This document shows positions 7,636-15,451 of a stretch of DNA of 60,336 nt, piece after piece (position 1 is the first letter of the stretch; the number at the start of each line of letters is the position of its first letter). Below the pieces are notes generated by a model, which was not told where the DNA came from, searched no databases, and was given only the letters and a program-made list of their open reading frames with translations. A program made the translations under genes and the position numbers. The stretch covers positions 1 through 60,336 of the forward strand of contig CAISIK010000018.1 of the NCBI GenBank assembly GCA_903885375.1. Reading direction: 5' to 3'. Source of the stretch: an uncultured Pseudomonadota bacterium. GTDB taxonomy: Bacteria; Myxococcota_A; UBA796; SXON01.

Positions 7636-8397
7636 CTATCCACCCGGCGGGTCGAGCGCGCCGGTGCCATCCAACCCGAAGGTGAGCCCCAACCACGCTT
7701 CGTGTCCACCCTGCAGCTTGCCGGTGTCCTCGGGTCCGTAGCGGCCGGCAAGCGCCACGCGCAGCCGCCGCCCCCGCACCACCTGCGCGCGCACGCCGAC
7801 CTGCGCCGCCAGCTCCGGCTCCCAGTCGTTCTCGCCGGCGAGCTGCACGTCCACGGCCCCGAAAGGCGCCAGCTTCCAGGGCGCCTCCACCTCGCCCCCC
7901 CCTTGGACCGCCCACGGCGGGAGGTCGCGCTGGTCGTGGATGAGCGCGCGGCCGCCCACGTACACCCGCGCCGGGCCCAGCTTCCGTGCGCCGAGGAGCC
8001 GCGCCCACTCCCGGCTGTAGCCCTCCGACTCCGGCGGCACCTCGCCGTCGTTCCACACGCCATCCGCGAAGTGGGCGCTCGTGTGGGCGACCTCGAACCG
8101 CGCCGACCACGGCCCCGCGCGCAACCCGAAGGGGAAGCCGAAGGTGCCGTCGACCGTTTCCATGTCGAAGCGCAGGTTCTCGTTGGGCTCGAAACCCATG
8201 CCGACCATGGCTTCGATGCCCGCGTCCACCTCGATGGCGCCGCTCGTGATGCGCACCACGGGAAAGTCCGCGGCGAGCACCGCATCGATCGCCAGCCGCT
8301 CATCCCAGCGCAGGGTCACGTGCGAGAGCGGGCTGCGCGTGTCGGCCACGGGGAGGGCGAAGAGGCTGGCCGCGGGCAGCCAGGCCAGCGGCGGCAC
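7636..8397 (-). CDS. DUF1207-like outer-membrane beta-barrel protein, 253 aa
   Basis: The GTG start at 8395-8397 follows the response-regulator stop directly (TGA then GTG). The N-terminus (PPLAWLPAASLFALPVADT) fits a Sec signal. The body alternates polar and aromatic residues with elements resembling DUF1207 proteins: a D/ETVDGTFGFP strand, a GPWSARFEVAHTSAHFAD strand and ARVYVGGRALIHD. Such proteins are predicted outer-membrane barrels of unknown function. The operon order response regulator, barrel, lipoprotein suggests a co-regulated envelope unit. Confidence 0.6.
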   Translation of the reverse strand: MPPLAWLPAASLFALPVADTRSPLSHVTLRWDERLAIDAVLAADFPVVRITSGAIEVDAGIEAMVGMGFEPNENLRFDMETVDGTFGFPFGLRAGPWSARFEVAHTSAHFADGVWNDGEVPPESEGYSREWARLLGARKLGPARVYVGGRALIHDQRDLPPWAVQGGGEVEAPWKLAPFGAVDVQLAGENDWEPELAAQVGVRAQVVRGRRLRVALAGRYGPEDTGKLQGGHEAWLGLTFGLDGTGALDPPGG

Positions 8398-9072
8398 TCA
8401 GTAGCCGCCGCGCCGAAGGGCATGCGCCGCGGCCGCGGCGAGGGCATCCACCCGCGGATTGGCGGGCGTCACCATGAGGGTGTGCCCCCCGGGGAGCACC
8501 CAGTCCTCGTGGTCGCCGTCGGGCTGCCCGAGCTGGGCGAGGAGGGTGCCATCCCGAGTCATGGCCACGTACCGGGTGCCCTCGATGGAGGAGACCGTAT
8601 CTACCAGCAGGCCCACCACGAGCGCCGCCGACGCGGCATCCTCCGCCAACGCGGCGGCCTCGTAGAAGGCGAGCGACTTGGCCAGGACCGACGCTTCCCG
8701 ATCGAACGCGGCCCGGGCGAGGGCGTTCTCGACCACCCCGAACAGGTCCTTGAGGCGGACCGGCTTCAGCACGAAGTCGTAGGCGCGCAGCCGCAGCGCC
8801 CGCACCACGACGTCCACGCTCGCGTAGCCCGTCATCACCACGCCCGGAATCGAGGGCAGGCGCCGGGAGGCGGAGCGCAGCAGCTCCAGCCCGTCGCAAT
8901 CGGGCAGCTTCAGGTCGGTGATCAGCAGGTCGTAACGAACGCCGGCCATCAGCGCGCGAGCCTGACGGCCATCCCGCGCCACATCCACGTCGAGGCCCCG
9001 CCCGCGCAGGTACTCCGCCACCAGTTCATGGTTGGAAACCTCGTCGTCCACCACCAGCACGCGCACAGGCAT
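8398..9072 (-). CDS. Response regulator with receiver domain and roadblock-like C-terminus
   Basis: The N-terminal ~125 residues form a receiver domain: acidic pair D9/D10, phospho-acceptor D53 (LLITDLKLPD), Thr in VVMTGYAS, and Lys in FVLKPV. The ~95-residue C-terminus has no DNA-binding domain. Its pattern (VDTVSSIEGTRYVAMTRDGTLLAQLG) resembles roadblock/LC7 proteins, which act by protein-protein contact in gliding and polarity systems. Start ATG 9070-9072. It heads the operon with the DUF1207-like and Ig-like genes and faces the coiled-coil gene at 9118 across 45 bases. No histidine kinase is adjacent, so its partner is unknown. Confidence 0.8.
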   Translation of the reverse strand: MPVRVLVVDDEVSNHELVAEYLRGRGLDVDVARDGRQARALMAGVRYDLLITDLKLPDCDGLELLRSASRRLPSIPGVVMTGYASVDVVVRALRLRAYDFVLKPVRLKDLFGVVENALARAAFDREASVLAKSLAFYEAAALAEDAASAALVVGLLVDTVSSIEGTRYVAMTRDGTLLAQLGQPDGDHEDWVLPGGHTLMVTPANPRVDALAAAAAHALRRGGY

Positions 9073-9117
9073 CGATCTGGCCCCGCCCCCATGGTATTGC
9101 AGTATGCTGGAGCCGGC

Positions 9118-9738
9118 ATGGCGCGCATCGAGCGGATGAACCACGGCCTTCGCGGGCAGCTCGACGAGCTCGAGCAGCAGATGTTCGTGCTCAAGATCAC
9201 CTACGAAAAGTACTTCTGCGGCATTGAACGCGTAGAACCCTACCGCGACCGAGAGGCGCTGCGCCGCACGATCCGCGAACTGGGCGAGTCGGGCATCAAG
9301 AACGCCACCCAGCAGTTCAAGTACCAGGGGCTCAAGGCCCGCTTCCAGACCTTCGAGCTGTACTGGACGCGCAACCTCAAGATGATGGAGGCGGGAACCC
9401 ACCCGAAGATGCGCTTCAAGGCCGACAAGCGGGCGGCCTTGAAGGCGGAGCAGTCCCCCGAGGAGCGCCTCAGCGCCGAGCAGGAGGCCGTGCTCGCCGA
9501 GCGCCAGGCCCGCATGGAGCGCGAGGAGCGCGGCTACCGGCTTGTTTTCGAAAAGTACATCGAAGCGCGGCGCCAGTGCGGCCAGAGCGCCGATCTGGGC
9601 TTCGAGGCGGTCCGCGAGGCGCTGTCGAAGCAGGTGCGGCAGATCAAGAGCACCTACAACGTGGAGAGCGTGAAGTTCCGCGTGGTGGTGGAAGAGGGCA
9701 AGGCCAAGCTCAAGGCGGTTCCCGTCCAGAACAGTTGA
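9118..9738 (+). CDS. Conserved coiled-coil protein, 206 aa
   Basis: ATG at 9118 with GGAG nine bases upstream; an ATG at 9091 in the same frame would add nine weak residues. The protein is charged and helical, with heptad-like runs (residues ~10-35, 60-90, 115-150) and no cysteine-rich, membrane or signal segment. The block IKNATQQFKYQGLKARF followed by FELYWTRNLKMMEAG is strongly structured and looks like a conserved core, reminiscent of hypothetical proteins common in myxobacteria. A TATGCT box lies upstream. It is divergent from the response regulator. Function unknown; a scaffold role is a guess. Confidence 0.6.
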   Translation: MARIERMNHGLRGQLDELEQQMFVLKITYEKYFCGIERVEPYRDREALRRTIRELGESGIKNATQQFKYQGLKARFQTFELYWTRNLKMMEAGTHPKMRFKADKRAALKAEQSPEERLSAEQEAVLAERQARMEREERGYRLVFEKYIEARRQCGQSADLGFEAVREALSKQVRQIKSTYNVESVKFRVVVEEGKAKLKAVPVQNS

Positions 9739-9763
9739 GGGCCGCGGGCACCTCGGGGGTCGC

Positions 9764-9790
9764 GGGCGCCGCCGGCGCCTCCCGGCGCCC
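9764..9790 (+). terminator. GC-rich hairpin after the coiled-coil gene
   Basis: GGGCGCC (9764-9770) pairs with GGCGCCC (9784-9790) around a 13-base loop that itself contains GGCGCC and can form alternative pairs. It lies 25 bases after the stop at 9738 and before the next gene. No T-run follows, so it is only terminator-like. Confidence 0.4.
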
Positions 9791-9838
9791 TGGGCCGGGC
9801 CGCTCCCACACAGATGGGACGCCGCGTTAGCCTCCTTT

Positions 9839-10249
9839 GTGCTCCTCACTGTCCTCGCGGTGGCGCTCGCCGCAGAACCCGATGTTGAACCGCTCCCCGA
9901 TGCGCCGCTGGCGCTCGCCCCTTTCGGCATCGCCCAGATGGCCTGGAAGGCGCCCGTCCGCGGCGCCCTCTACGCCGTCACCCAGGCCGCCGGGATCGGT
10001 GTGGGCATCTTCGGCGTGGGGCAGTTCCGGGTGGAGCAGGAGGCCGGCAACCTCGCCGAGAGTGAAACCTGGCAGGCGGTGGCGGGCGCGGCGGTGGGCA
10101 CGGCCGTGCTCTCCTACGGGGTGAGCCTGCTCGATGGGTCGAAGCTCGCCGAGGAGCGGGCGATCGCGGCGGCCGCGGCGCGGGCGCGCCGCGAGGAGGT
10201 GACCGACTTCGACCGGTCGCTGGCGATGGCGCGCGTGGGGCGGCCGTGA
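9839..10249 (+). CDS. Small exported or membrane protein, 136 aa
   Basis: GTG start at 9839 with no Shine-Dalgarno; a TAGCCT box ends five bases before it, suggesting a leaderless mRNA. The N-terminus (LLTVLAVALAAEP) is a short signal sequence. Two Gly/Ala/Val-rich stretches (around residues 43-62 and 82-97) look like membrane helices, followed by a charged Ala/Arg tail. Its stop overlaps the GTG of the CNB-domain gene (GTGA at 10246-10249), so the two are co-translated. No family recognised. Confidence 0.6.
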   Translation: MLLTVLAVALAAEPDVEPLPDAPLALAPFGIAQMAWKAPVRGALYAVTQAAGIGVGIFGVGQFRVEQEAGNLAESETWQAVAGAAVGTAVLSYGVSLLDGSKLAEERAIAAAAARARREEVTDFDRSLAMARVGRP

Positions 10250-11238
10250 TCGACGTTCGGATGCTCGAGCGCAGCGGCCTCATCCACGGCCTCTGCGATG
10301 TGGACCGCGATGAGGCGCTGTCCGCCTTCAAGCTCTTCGCGCTCGGCGCCGGCGAAGAGCTCCTCGTGGAAGGGGAGAACGACAAGAGCCTCTGCCTGGT
10401 GCTCGATGGCACGCTCGTGGCCACCCTGAGCAACACCAAGCTCGGCCGGGTGGGCCCGGGGGAGACCATCGGGGAGATGGCCATGTTCGGCTCGCTCGAC
10501 CGGCGCAGCGCCACGGTCACCACCGAAACCGCCGTGCGGATGCTGCTGCTCGACGAGGAGGGCCTCCGTCACCTTCGCCTGCGCGACAACCCCGTGGTGC
10601 AGCGGGTGGAGGCGCAGGCGATGCGCACCATCGCCCAGCGCTTGCGCGCCGCCGATACCCGCATCGGCCAGATGGCCGAGGGCGAGGCCGTGATCGAGCG
10701 CAGCGGGCGCGGCATGCTCACGCGCCTCGCCGCCGGCTTCGGCCTGGCCGGCCGCCGGCCCTCCACCCCCGCGCCCAACGTCGCCACCGTGCTGCGCAAC
10801 ACGCCGGGCTTCAGCACCCGAGATGACGCGGTGCTGCAGCGCCTCGCCGCCCGATTCGAGCCGGTCGCCGTCCGCGACCGCGAGACCATCATCAACGAAG
10901 GGGAGTACGGCGAGGAGGCCTTCATCGTGGCCGAGGGGCGCGTGGCGGTCTACCGCTCGATCGATGAGGACCGCGCCGAGCGCGTGGCGATGCTCGGCCC
11001 CGGCCATGTCGTCGGCGCCGTTGCGCTCGCCGATCAGGCCGGTCGCTCGGCCACGGTCCGGGCGGTCGCCCCTTCCTGGCTCCTGAAGCTCACGTACGAC
11101 AACTACCGCGCCCTGGAAGGCGACCTCGGCGCCGAAGGAAGGGCATTCCGTCGCGGCATGATCGATGCCATGTCGGCGCAACTGCGGCTCGCCAACGAGC
11201 ACATCGTCCGCCTGAGCGGCCGATGGGGCGGCCTCTGA
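10246..11238 (+). CDS. Protein with two cyclic-nucleotide-binding (Crp-like) domains, 330 aa
   Basis: Two copies of the CNB beta-roll are visible. Residues ~15-115 contain GEELLVEGENDKSLCLVLDGTL, VGPGETIGEMAMF and RRSATVTTET; residues ~205-300 contain ETIINEGEYGEEAFIVAEGRVAV, LGPGHVVGAVAL and GRSATVRA. Both keep the phosphate-cassette position (G-E-M-A in the first; degenerate G-A-V-A in the second). No helix-turn-helix, kinase or channel domain is attached, so it probably signals by protein contact. Start GTG overlaps the upstream stop. Confidence 0.75.
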   Translation: MIDVRMLERSGLIHGLCDVDRDEALSAFKLFALGAGEELLVEGENDKSLCLVLDGTLVATLSNTKLGRVGPGETIGEMAMFGSLDRRSATVTTETAVRMLLLDEEGLRHLRLRDNPVVQRVEAQAMRTIAQRLRAADTRIGQMAEGEAVIERSGRGMLTRLAAGFGLAGRRPSTPAPNVATVLRNTPGFSTRDDAVLQRLAARFEPVAVRDRETIINEGEYGEEAFIVAEGRVAVYRSIDEDRAERVAMLGPGHVVGAVALADQAGRSATVRAVAPSWLLKLTYDNYRALEGDLGAEGRAFRRGMIDAMSAQLRLANEHIVRLSGRWGGL

Positions 11239-11253
11239 GCGGTCGGCGAGGAG

Positions 11254-11259
11254 TAGACT
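11254..11259 (+). promoter_or_regulatory. -10 box (TAGACT) 7 bases before the patatin start
   Basis: TAGACT ends seven bases before the ATG at 11267, so transcription would begin at or next to the start codon. This is the leaderless arrangement repeated at several other genes of the window. No clear -35 is visible. Confidence 0.4.
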
Positions 11260-11266
11260 GCCGCGC

Positions 11267-12547
11267 ATGACCACGAGCGGTCCGCCGGCGCCTGAAAAGA
11301 GCCTCCTTTCCCATTACCTCGATGCCTACATGGCCACCGGCGCGGCCGCGCTCGGGATGGCGGCGCTCCTGTTCCTCGTGCCGCAGACCGCGGCCATCCT
11401 CTCCCAGACGAGCCTCACGGGCGAGTTCAGCGTCGACCCCTGGGGCACCCTCACCCGCCTCGTGGTGGTGGTGGCGGTCCTGTTCTTCTTCGTGCTCCTG
11501 TTCGCGGTGGTGTTTCCCCCGGACCCCGCGCTGGACCACCTCCGCCCCCGGAACCGCGTGGGCGCGGGCGTGCTCAAGCTGGTGGACCGGTTCCACGCCC
11601 GCGCCCAGGGCTCGAGCGATCGCATGGCAGGCATCTTCCTGCGTTTCCTCAATCGGCTCTCCCCGATCACCCGGAACGCCCTCGGCGCCGGGGCGCTCGT
11701 GCTCGGCGTGGTGGGCACCTACGCCATCGGGCCGGCCGGGCTCGCCGCCCAGCACGGGCGCGCCGACTCGGCGAGCATCTGGCCGGGCGTGCTCCTCGCC
11801 GGGGCCGGGCTCTGGGTGCTGCTGCTCCCGCCCACCCACGGCGGGCACGCCAACCGGGTGAGCTGGCCGTGGCGCGTGTCCTTCCGGGCCATCCTCATGG
11901 TGGCCTGCGCCTGGGCGCTCGGCGAGGCGCTGTGGCTCCTGCCCTTCTTCACCGACGGCGCCATCGACACGGGGCCCTACTGCCTGTGGGGCGTGGGCTT
12001 CCTGATCTTCCTCTCGGCCGTGGCCGGCCGCATCGTCGACGCCGCCGACATCCGCAGCCCGCTGCCGCTCAAGGTCATGGCCGCGTCGGTGCTGGTCATC
12101 TTCTTCGGCATCACCGGGAACGACTCCCTGGGCTCGGCGGGCGGGGGCGTGGCCGCCGAGGCCGACCAGGGTGTGGGCGACCGCTGGTACGACGCGATGC
12201 TCCAGCGCATCGAGGCGATGCCCGGCAAGGGGCCCGTGGTGCTCGTGGCCGCCAGCGGCGGCGGCTCCCGCGCCGCGCTGTTCGCGGCGCTCGCCTACGA
12301 GGCGATGGAGGCCCTGCCGCTCGACCCCAACGATCCCCAGTCGCCCACGGTGGGCTCCCACATCGTGGCGATCAGCTCCGTGTCGGGCGGGAGCCTCGCT
12401 TCCGCCTGGTACCAGCACGCCCGCAAGGACGGCGAGCCGCTCCCGCGGCTGCACACGCGCGGCCTCGGCCGCTGGCCGGTGCTCACGGCCACCATGCAGG
12501 AGGAGGCCGCGCGGCTCGCAGTCAAGGCCGAGGAGCGCTTCGGCTAG
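11267..12547 (+). CDS. Membrane patatin-like phospholipase, N-terminal part, ended by in-frame TAG
   Basis: The first ~280 residues hold about seven hydrophobic segments (residues ~22-42, 65-85, 143-160, 167-185 and three more before residue 290). Then a patatin-type fold starts: oxyanion-hole glycines in VAASGGGSRAA and the nucleophile in SSVSGGSLAS. The frame stops at TAG 12545-12547 after KAEERFG, before the catalytic aspartate, yet the same frame reopens at once and supplies the rest of the domain (12575-13798). As it stands this half would be inactive. Likely a membrane-anchored lipase interrupted by a single nonsense codon, unless TAG is read through or the base is a sequencing error. 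Confidence 0.75.
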   Translation: MTTSGPPAPEKSLLSHYLDAYMATGAAALGMAALLFLVPQTAAILSQTSLTGEFSVDPWGTLTRLVVVVAVLFFFVLLFAVVFPPDPALDHLRPRNRVGAGVLKLVDRFHARAQGSSDRMAGIFLRFLNRLSPITRNALGAGALVLGVVGTYAIGPAGLAAQHGRADSASIWPGVLLAGAGLWVLLLPPTHGGHANRVSWPWRVSFRAILMVACAWALGEALWLLPFFTDGAIDTGPYCLWGVGFLIFLSAVAGRIVDAADIRSPLPLKVMAASVLVIFFGITGNDSLGSAGGGVAAEADQGVGDRWYDAMLQRIEAMPGKGPVVLVAASGGGSRAALFAALAYEAMEALPLDPNDPQSPTVGSHIVAISSVSGGSLASAWYQHARKDGEPLPRLHTRGLGRWPVLTATMQEEAARLAVKAEERFG

Positions 12548-12574
12548 TCGCCTGCGTCGGCGCTCTTCGCCACC

Positions 12575-13798
12575 GTGAACACGCACGTGAGCCAGCTCCC
12601 GGGCACGCCGCTCCCGGATGCGCCCTGGCTGGAGTCGAGCCAGTTCGTCTCCGACATGGGCGAGAACTTCATGGCGGCGGTTTTGCGCGCGGTCGTGGAG
12701 CCCGGGATGAGCCGCGGCGAGAGCATCACCCGCCTGTGGACGTCCGACTTCGGCCTCGGCGAGCTGAACAACGCGCCGGGCATCGTGCCCGGCATGGGCC
12801 CCGCCGTGCTGTTCAACGCCACCGAGGTGGAGTCCGGCCGGCGCTTCGTGATCGGCTTCCCGCGGCTCCCGCCCGAGCTGCTCGGCAACGCGATGGGCAG
12901 CATGGACGATGCGGCCGGCTCGCTCTGGGTCAACGGCGCACAGGCCGCCCGCCTCTCCGCGAACTTCCCCTGGGGCTTCGACGTGGTCAGCCTGCCGGGC
13001 GTGAACGGCCGCGCCGCCGTGGACCTCCTCGATGGCGGCATCGTCGACAACACCGGCATGGACACCTTCGCCGCGCTCTTCGAGCGCCTCGCCGCCGCCG
13101 AGAGCCCGAAGGCCGCCGCGCTGCTCGCCGCCATGCGCGAGCGCGGCGTGCTCCTCGTGGAGATCGACGCCGGCGCCCGCCCCAGCGAAACCTCCGGCCT
13201 CGCCGCGATGATGCCCGGCCTCACGCGCCCGCTCCGCGCGCTCGAAGCCGCCGGCGCCGTGAGCGCCGACGCCGCCCGCGATGGCAACGTGGGTCGGATC
13301 GAGCGGGTGGTGCAATCGGGCCAGGACGGCCGCCGCTTCGTGCACCTCACCTGGGTGTGCAACCGCCTCGACAACGTGCGCACCGCGTGGTCCCTCGGCT
13401 CCCGTGATCAGGCCGTCACCATCCTCCAGTTCCTCGCCGAGAACCGGCGACTGCCCCCGCTTTTCCAGGCCGCCCACCTCGTGCTCGCCGGCGAGGACGA
13501 CGCCGTGAACCTGCAGGAGCGGATCGACGAAACCGAGCTCGCCGTCCGCGAGTTCAACCTCGGCGTGCTCTCCGACCCCGGCGTGAACCCCGAAGCACTC
13601 TCCGGCGCGGAGGTGCGGCTCCGCGAGCCGAAGCCGCCGCCGTCCCGCAACTTCTCCGCGAGGGGCTGGGCCGCGGCCCCCGAGACCGCGCTCGCTGGTG
13701 AGGACACCGGCGACGACACCCCGGCCGACCCGCCGCCCGACCAGCCCGACAAGAAGAAGAAGAAGAACGTTACTCGTAAACGACGAGCCACGCGTTGA
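12575..13798 (+). CDS. C-terminal part of the interrupted patatin, with Lys-rich tail
   Basis: The reading frame is the same as that of 11267-12547 and continues without a gap after the TAG; GTG 12575 is merely the first possible restart. The part carries ATEVESGRRFVIG and DGGIVDNTG, the Asp-Gly dyad of patatin/cPLA2 hydrolases that should pair with the serine encoded upstream. There is no signal or Shine-Dalgarno of its own. The C-terminus is disordered (Asp/Pro-rich, then DKKKKKNVTRKRR), similar to Lys-ended tails at 33711 and 54034. Its last 29 bases overlap the convergent PNGase-like gene. Confidence 0.65.
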   Translation: MNTHVSQLPGTPLPDAPWLESSQFVSDMGENFMAAVLRAVVEPGMSRGESITRLWTSDFGLGELNNAPGIVPGMGPAVLFNATEVESGRRFVIGFPRLPPELLGNAMGSMDDAAGSLWVNGAQAARLSANFPWGFDVVSLPGVNGRAAVDLLDGGIVDNTGMDTFAALFERLAAAESPKAAALLAAMRERGVLLVEIDAGARPSETSGLAAMMPGLTRPLRALEAAGAVSADAARDGNVGRIERVVQSGQDGRRFVHLTWVCNRLDNVRTAWSLGSRDQAVTILQFLAENRRLPPLFQAAHLVLAGEDDAVNLQERIDETELAVREFNLGVLSDPGVNPEALSGAEVRLREPKPPPSRNFSARGWAAAPETALAGEDTGDDTPADPPPDQPDKKKKKNVTRKRRATR

Positions 13799-15437
13799 GC
13801 AGGATGTCGCCCGCGCCGTCGGGCGGGTCGGCGTTGTCGAGGAGCCCGCGGTAGCCCACGGTCGCAGCACCGTCGGAGCCCGCGTCGGCCGTGACGTCCA
13901 CATCGTAGGGCATCACCACCTGGCCGGGGCACCAGCCGCCGCGGCCGTACCACCAGGTGCCGCTCTGGTTGGGAGTCATCTGGTTCTCGATCTGGTCCAC
14001 GCAGCCGGTGGCCTGGCCCACGGTGTCGAACTCCTGGAGGTGGGCGGCCCCATCCACCGTGAACTCGTGCTGGTGGGCGCAGAACTCGGCGCAGGAGGAG
14101 GTACCGGCGCCGTGCCCCGTGGTGACCGCCCAGAGCTGCACCTTCTTCGCATCGGCGGAAACGGGCACCTCCACCGGCTCGCGGCCGGTGTTGTAGGCGG
14201 AGTTGAAGCTGCCGCCGGTGGCCACGAGGGTGGCGCTCCGGGGACGGATTCCCTTGCCCTGGTCGCTGAAGCGGAGCTGCAGGCGCGTTTCGGTGGGCTG
14301 CACGTTCCACTCCGGCGCCCAGCTCCAGCGGAAGTTGCGGGTTCCGCCCGAGAGCAGGTGGGGGAGCATGGGCGTGGCGTCGGCCACCCAGCGCGCTTCC
14401 CGATGGTAGGTCGTGATGAAACGACTGAGCTCCACCCAGCTCCCATCGTCGGCCTGCACGTAGAAGCCGGCGAGGTAGTCCCAGGCGCCGCAGTTGCCCG
14501 GCTCGGTCTTCTCCGGGTCGGGGCAGCGCATGTCCACGTCGATCTCGAAGGTGTCGAACGTGGCCATCTCGGCCGCGGAGGGCAGCTCCACCGCCATGTC
14601 GGCGTACTGCGAGATCACCTCGCCGTTCCAGAGCTGGAGGATCGTGGGATCCACCTCGGCGTCGAGCGCGGCCTGCCGGCGCGCCTCCATGTTCATGAAG
14701 CGCGCCTCGTGGGCGGCGTAGGCGAGGTTGTTCTGGAAGGGCCAGCCTTCGTTGCTGCTGTCGTTCCGGGTGACGTCCGCGAGGGAGCCCATGCCCCGGA
14801 GCTCCTGGAAGCGGTTGATGACGAGCCCATCCTCGCCCACCCCGCTGCGGAGCACCGAGCGGAGCCACTCATCCTCGAGATCGATGGCCGCCACCGAGGC
14901 CACGTGCAGGCGGGACGACCACCAGGCCACGGCCTCCTCGTCGTCGAGCCGGGAGAGCGCCTTCTCCACCTGCTCGGTGACCGCCTCGCGGTTGGGCGCG
15001 GCATCGGCCTCCCGCTGCGTGCTCACGAAGAAGTAGTGGGTGTTGCGCGGCGAGGCCTCGATGAGGTCGTCCACGTCCTTGCTCCACACCGAGTCGTCGC
15101 CCGACGCGGTCCGGTCGATGTCGTCGGGGATGAAGAGGTAGTTCTCGCACCCCGTCCACGCTTCCGAGAGCCGCCAGGTGCTCCCGTCGATGAGCGGGAT
15201 GGCGAAGTCGGCCGACAGCTGGTGGCGGAGCTCACCGTAGGGCCCCTCCGCGTTCCACGGCACGTGCATGCCGAAGTCCTGCTCCGCGCACCAGGCCGCC
15301 TGGTCCACCCCGCCGGTGTCGCCCGCCGTGTCGCCCGCGGTGTCGGCCGGGGAGTCGCCCCCGCCGCCGGTTTCTTCCGGCTCCAGAGGCACGCATCCGA
15401 CGACCACGAGCAGGAGCAGGGCGAAAGGCAGGCGCAT
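13770..15437 (-). CDS. Peptide-N-glycosidase F-like lipoprotein, 555 aa
   Basis: ATG at 15435-15437; signal MRLPFALLLLVVVGC with lipid-modified Cys15, then a linker of Asp-Thr-Ala-Gly repeats. The C-terminal ~250 residues show the PNGase F fold pattern: CGAWDYLAGFYV, TGHGAGTSSCAEFC, HQHEFTV, and PNQSGTWWYGRGGWCPG followed by VDVTA. The paired cysteines fit disulfides. PNGase F hydrolyses the amide link between asparagine and N-glycans, so a secreted deglycosylase for host, prey or self glycoproteins is inferred. The middle ~250 residues carry no domain I recognise. It overlaps the convergent patatin by 29 bases. Confidence 0.7.
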   Translation of the reverse strand: MRLPFALLLLVVVGCVPLEPEETGGGGDSPADTAGDTAGDTGGVDQAAWCAEQDFGMHVPWNAEGPYGELRHQLSADFAIPLIDGSTWRLSEAWTGCENYLFIPDDIDRTASGDDSVWSKDVDDLIEASPRNTHYFFVSTQREADAAPNREAVTEQVEKALSRLDDEEAVAWWSSRLHVASVAAIDLEDEWLRSVLRSGVGEDGLVINRFQELRGMGSLADVTRNDSSNEGWPFQNNLAYAAHEARFMNMEARRQAALDAEVDPTILQLWNGEVISQYADMAVELPSAAEMATFDTFEIDVDMRCPDPEKTEPGNCGAWDYLAGFYVQADDGSWVELSRFITTYHREARWVADATPMLPHLLSGGTRNFRWSWAPEWNVQPTETRLQLRFSDQGKGIRPRSATLVATGGSFNSAYNTGREPVEVPVSADAKKVQLWAVTTGHGAGTSSCAEFCAHQHEFTVDGAAHLQEFDTVGQATGCVDQIENQMTPNQSGTWWYGRGGWCPGQVVMPYDVDVTADAGSDGAATVGYRGLLDNADPPDGAGDILLNAWLVVYE

Positions 15438-15451
15438 GGCGACTCCGGGAG

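Noticed and set aside
9091..9117. Upstream ATG (9091) as start of the coiled-coil protein
   Set aside because: Adds nine residues of poor character, while ATG 9118 has GGAG at a proper distance.
11090..13903. 937-codon open frame on the reverse strand
   Set aside because: It lies opposite the CNB and patatin genes, which have real motifs; its His/Arg/Gly-rich translation is the usual GC-skew shadow.
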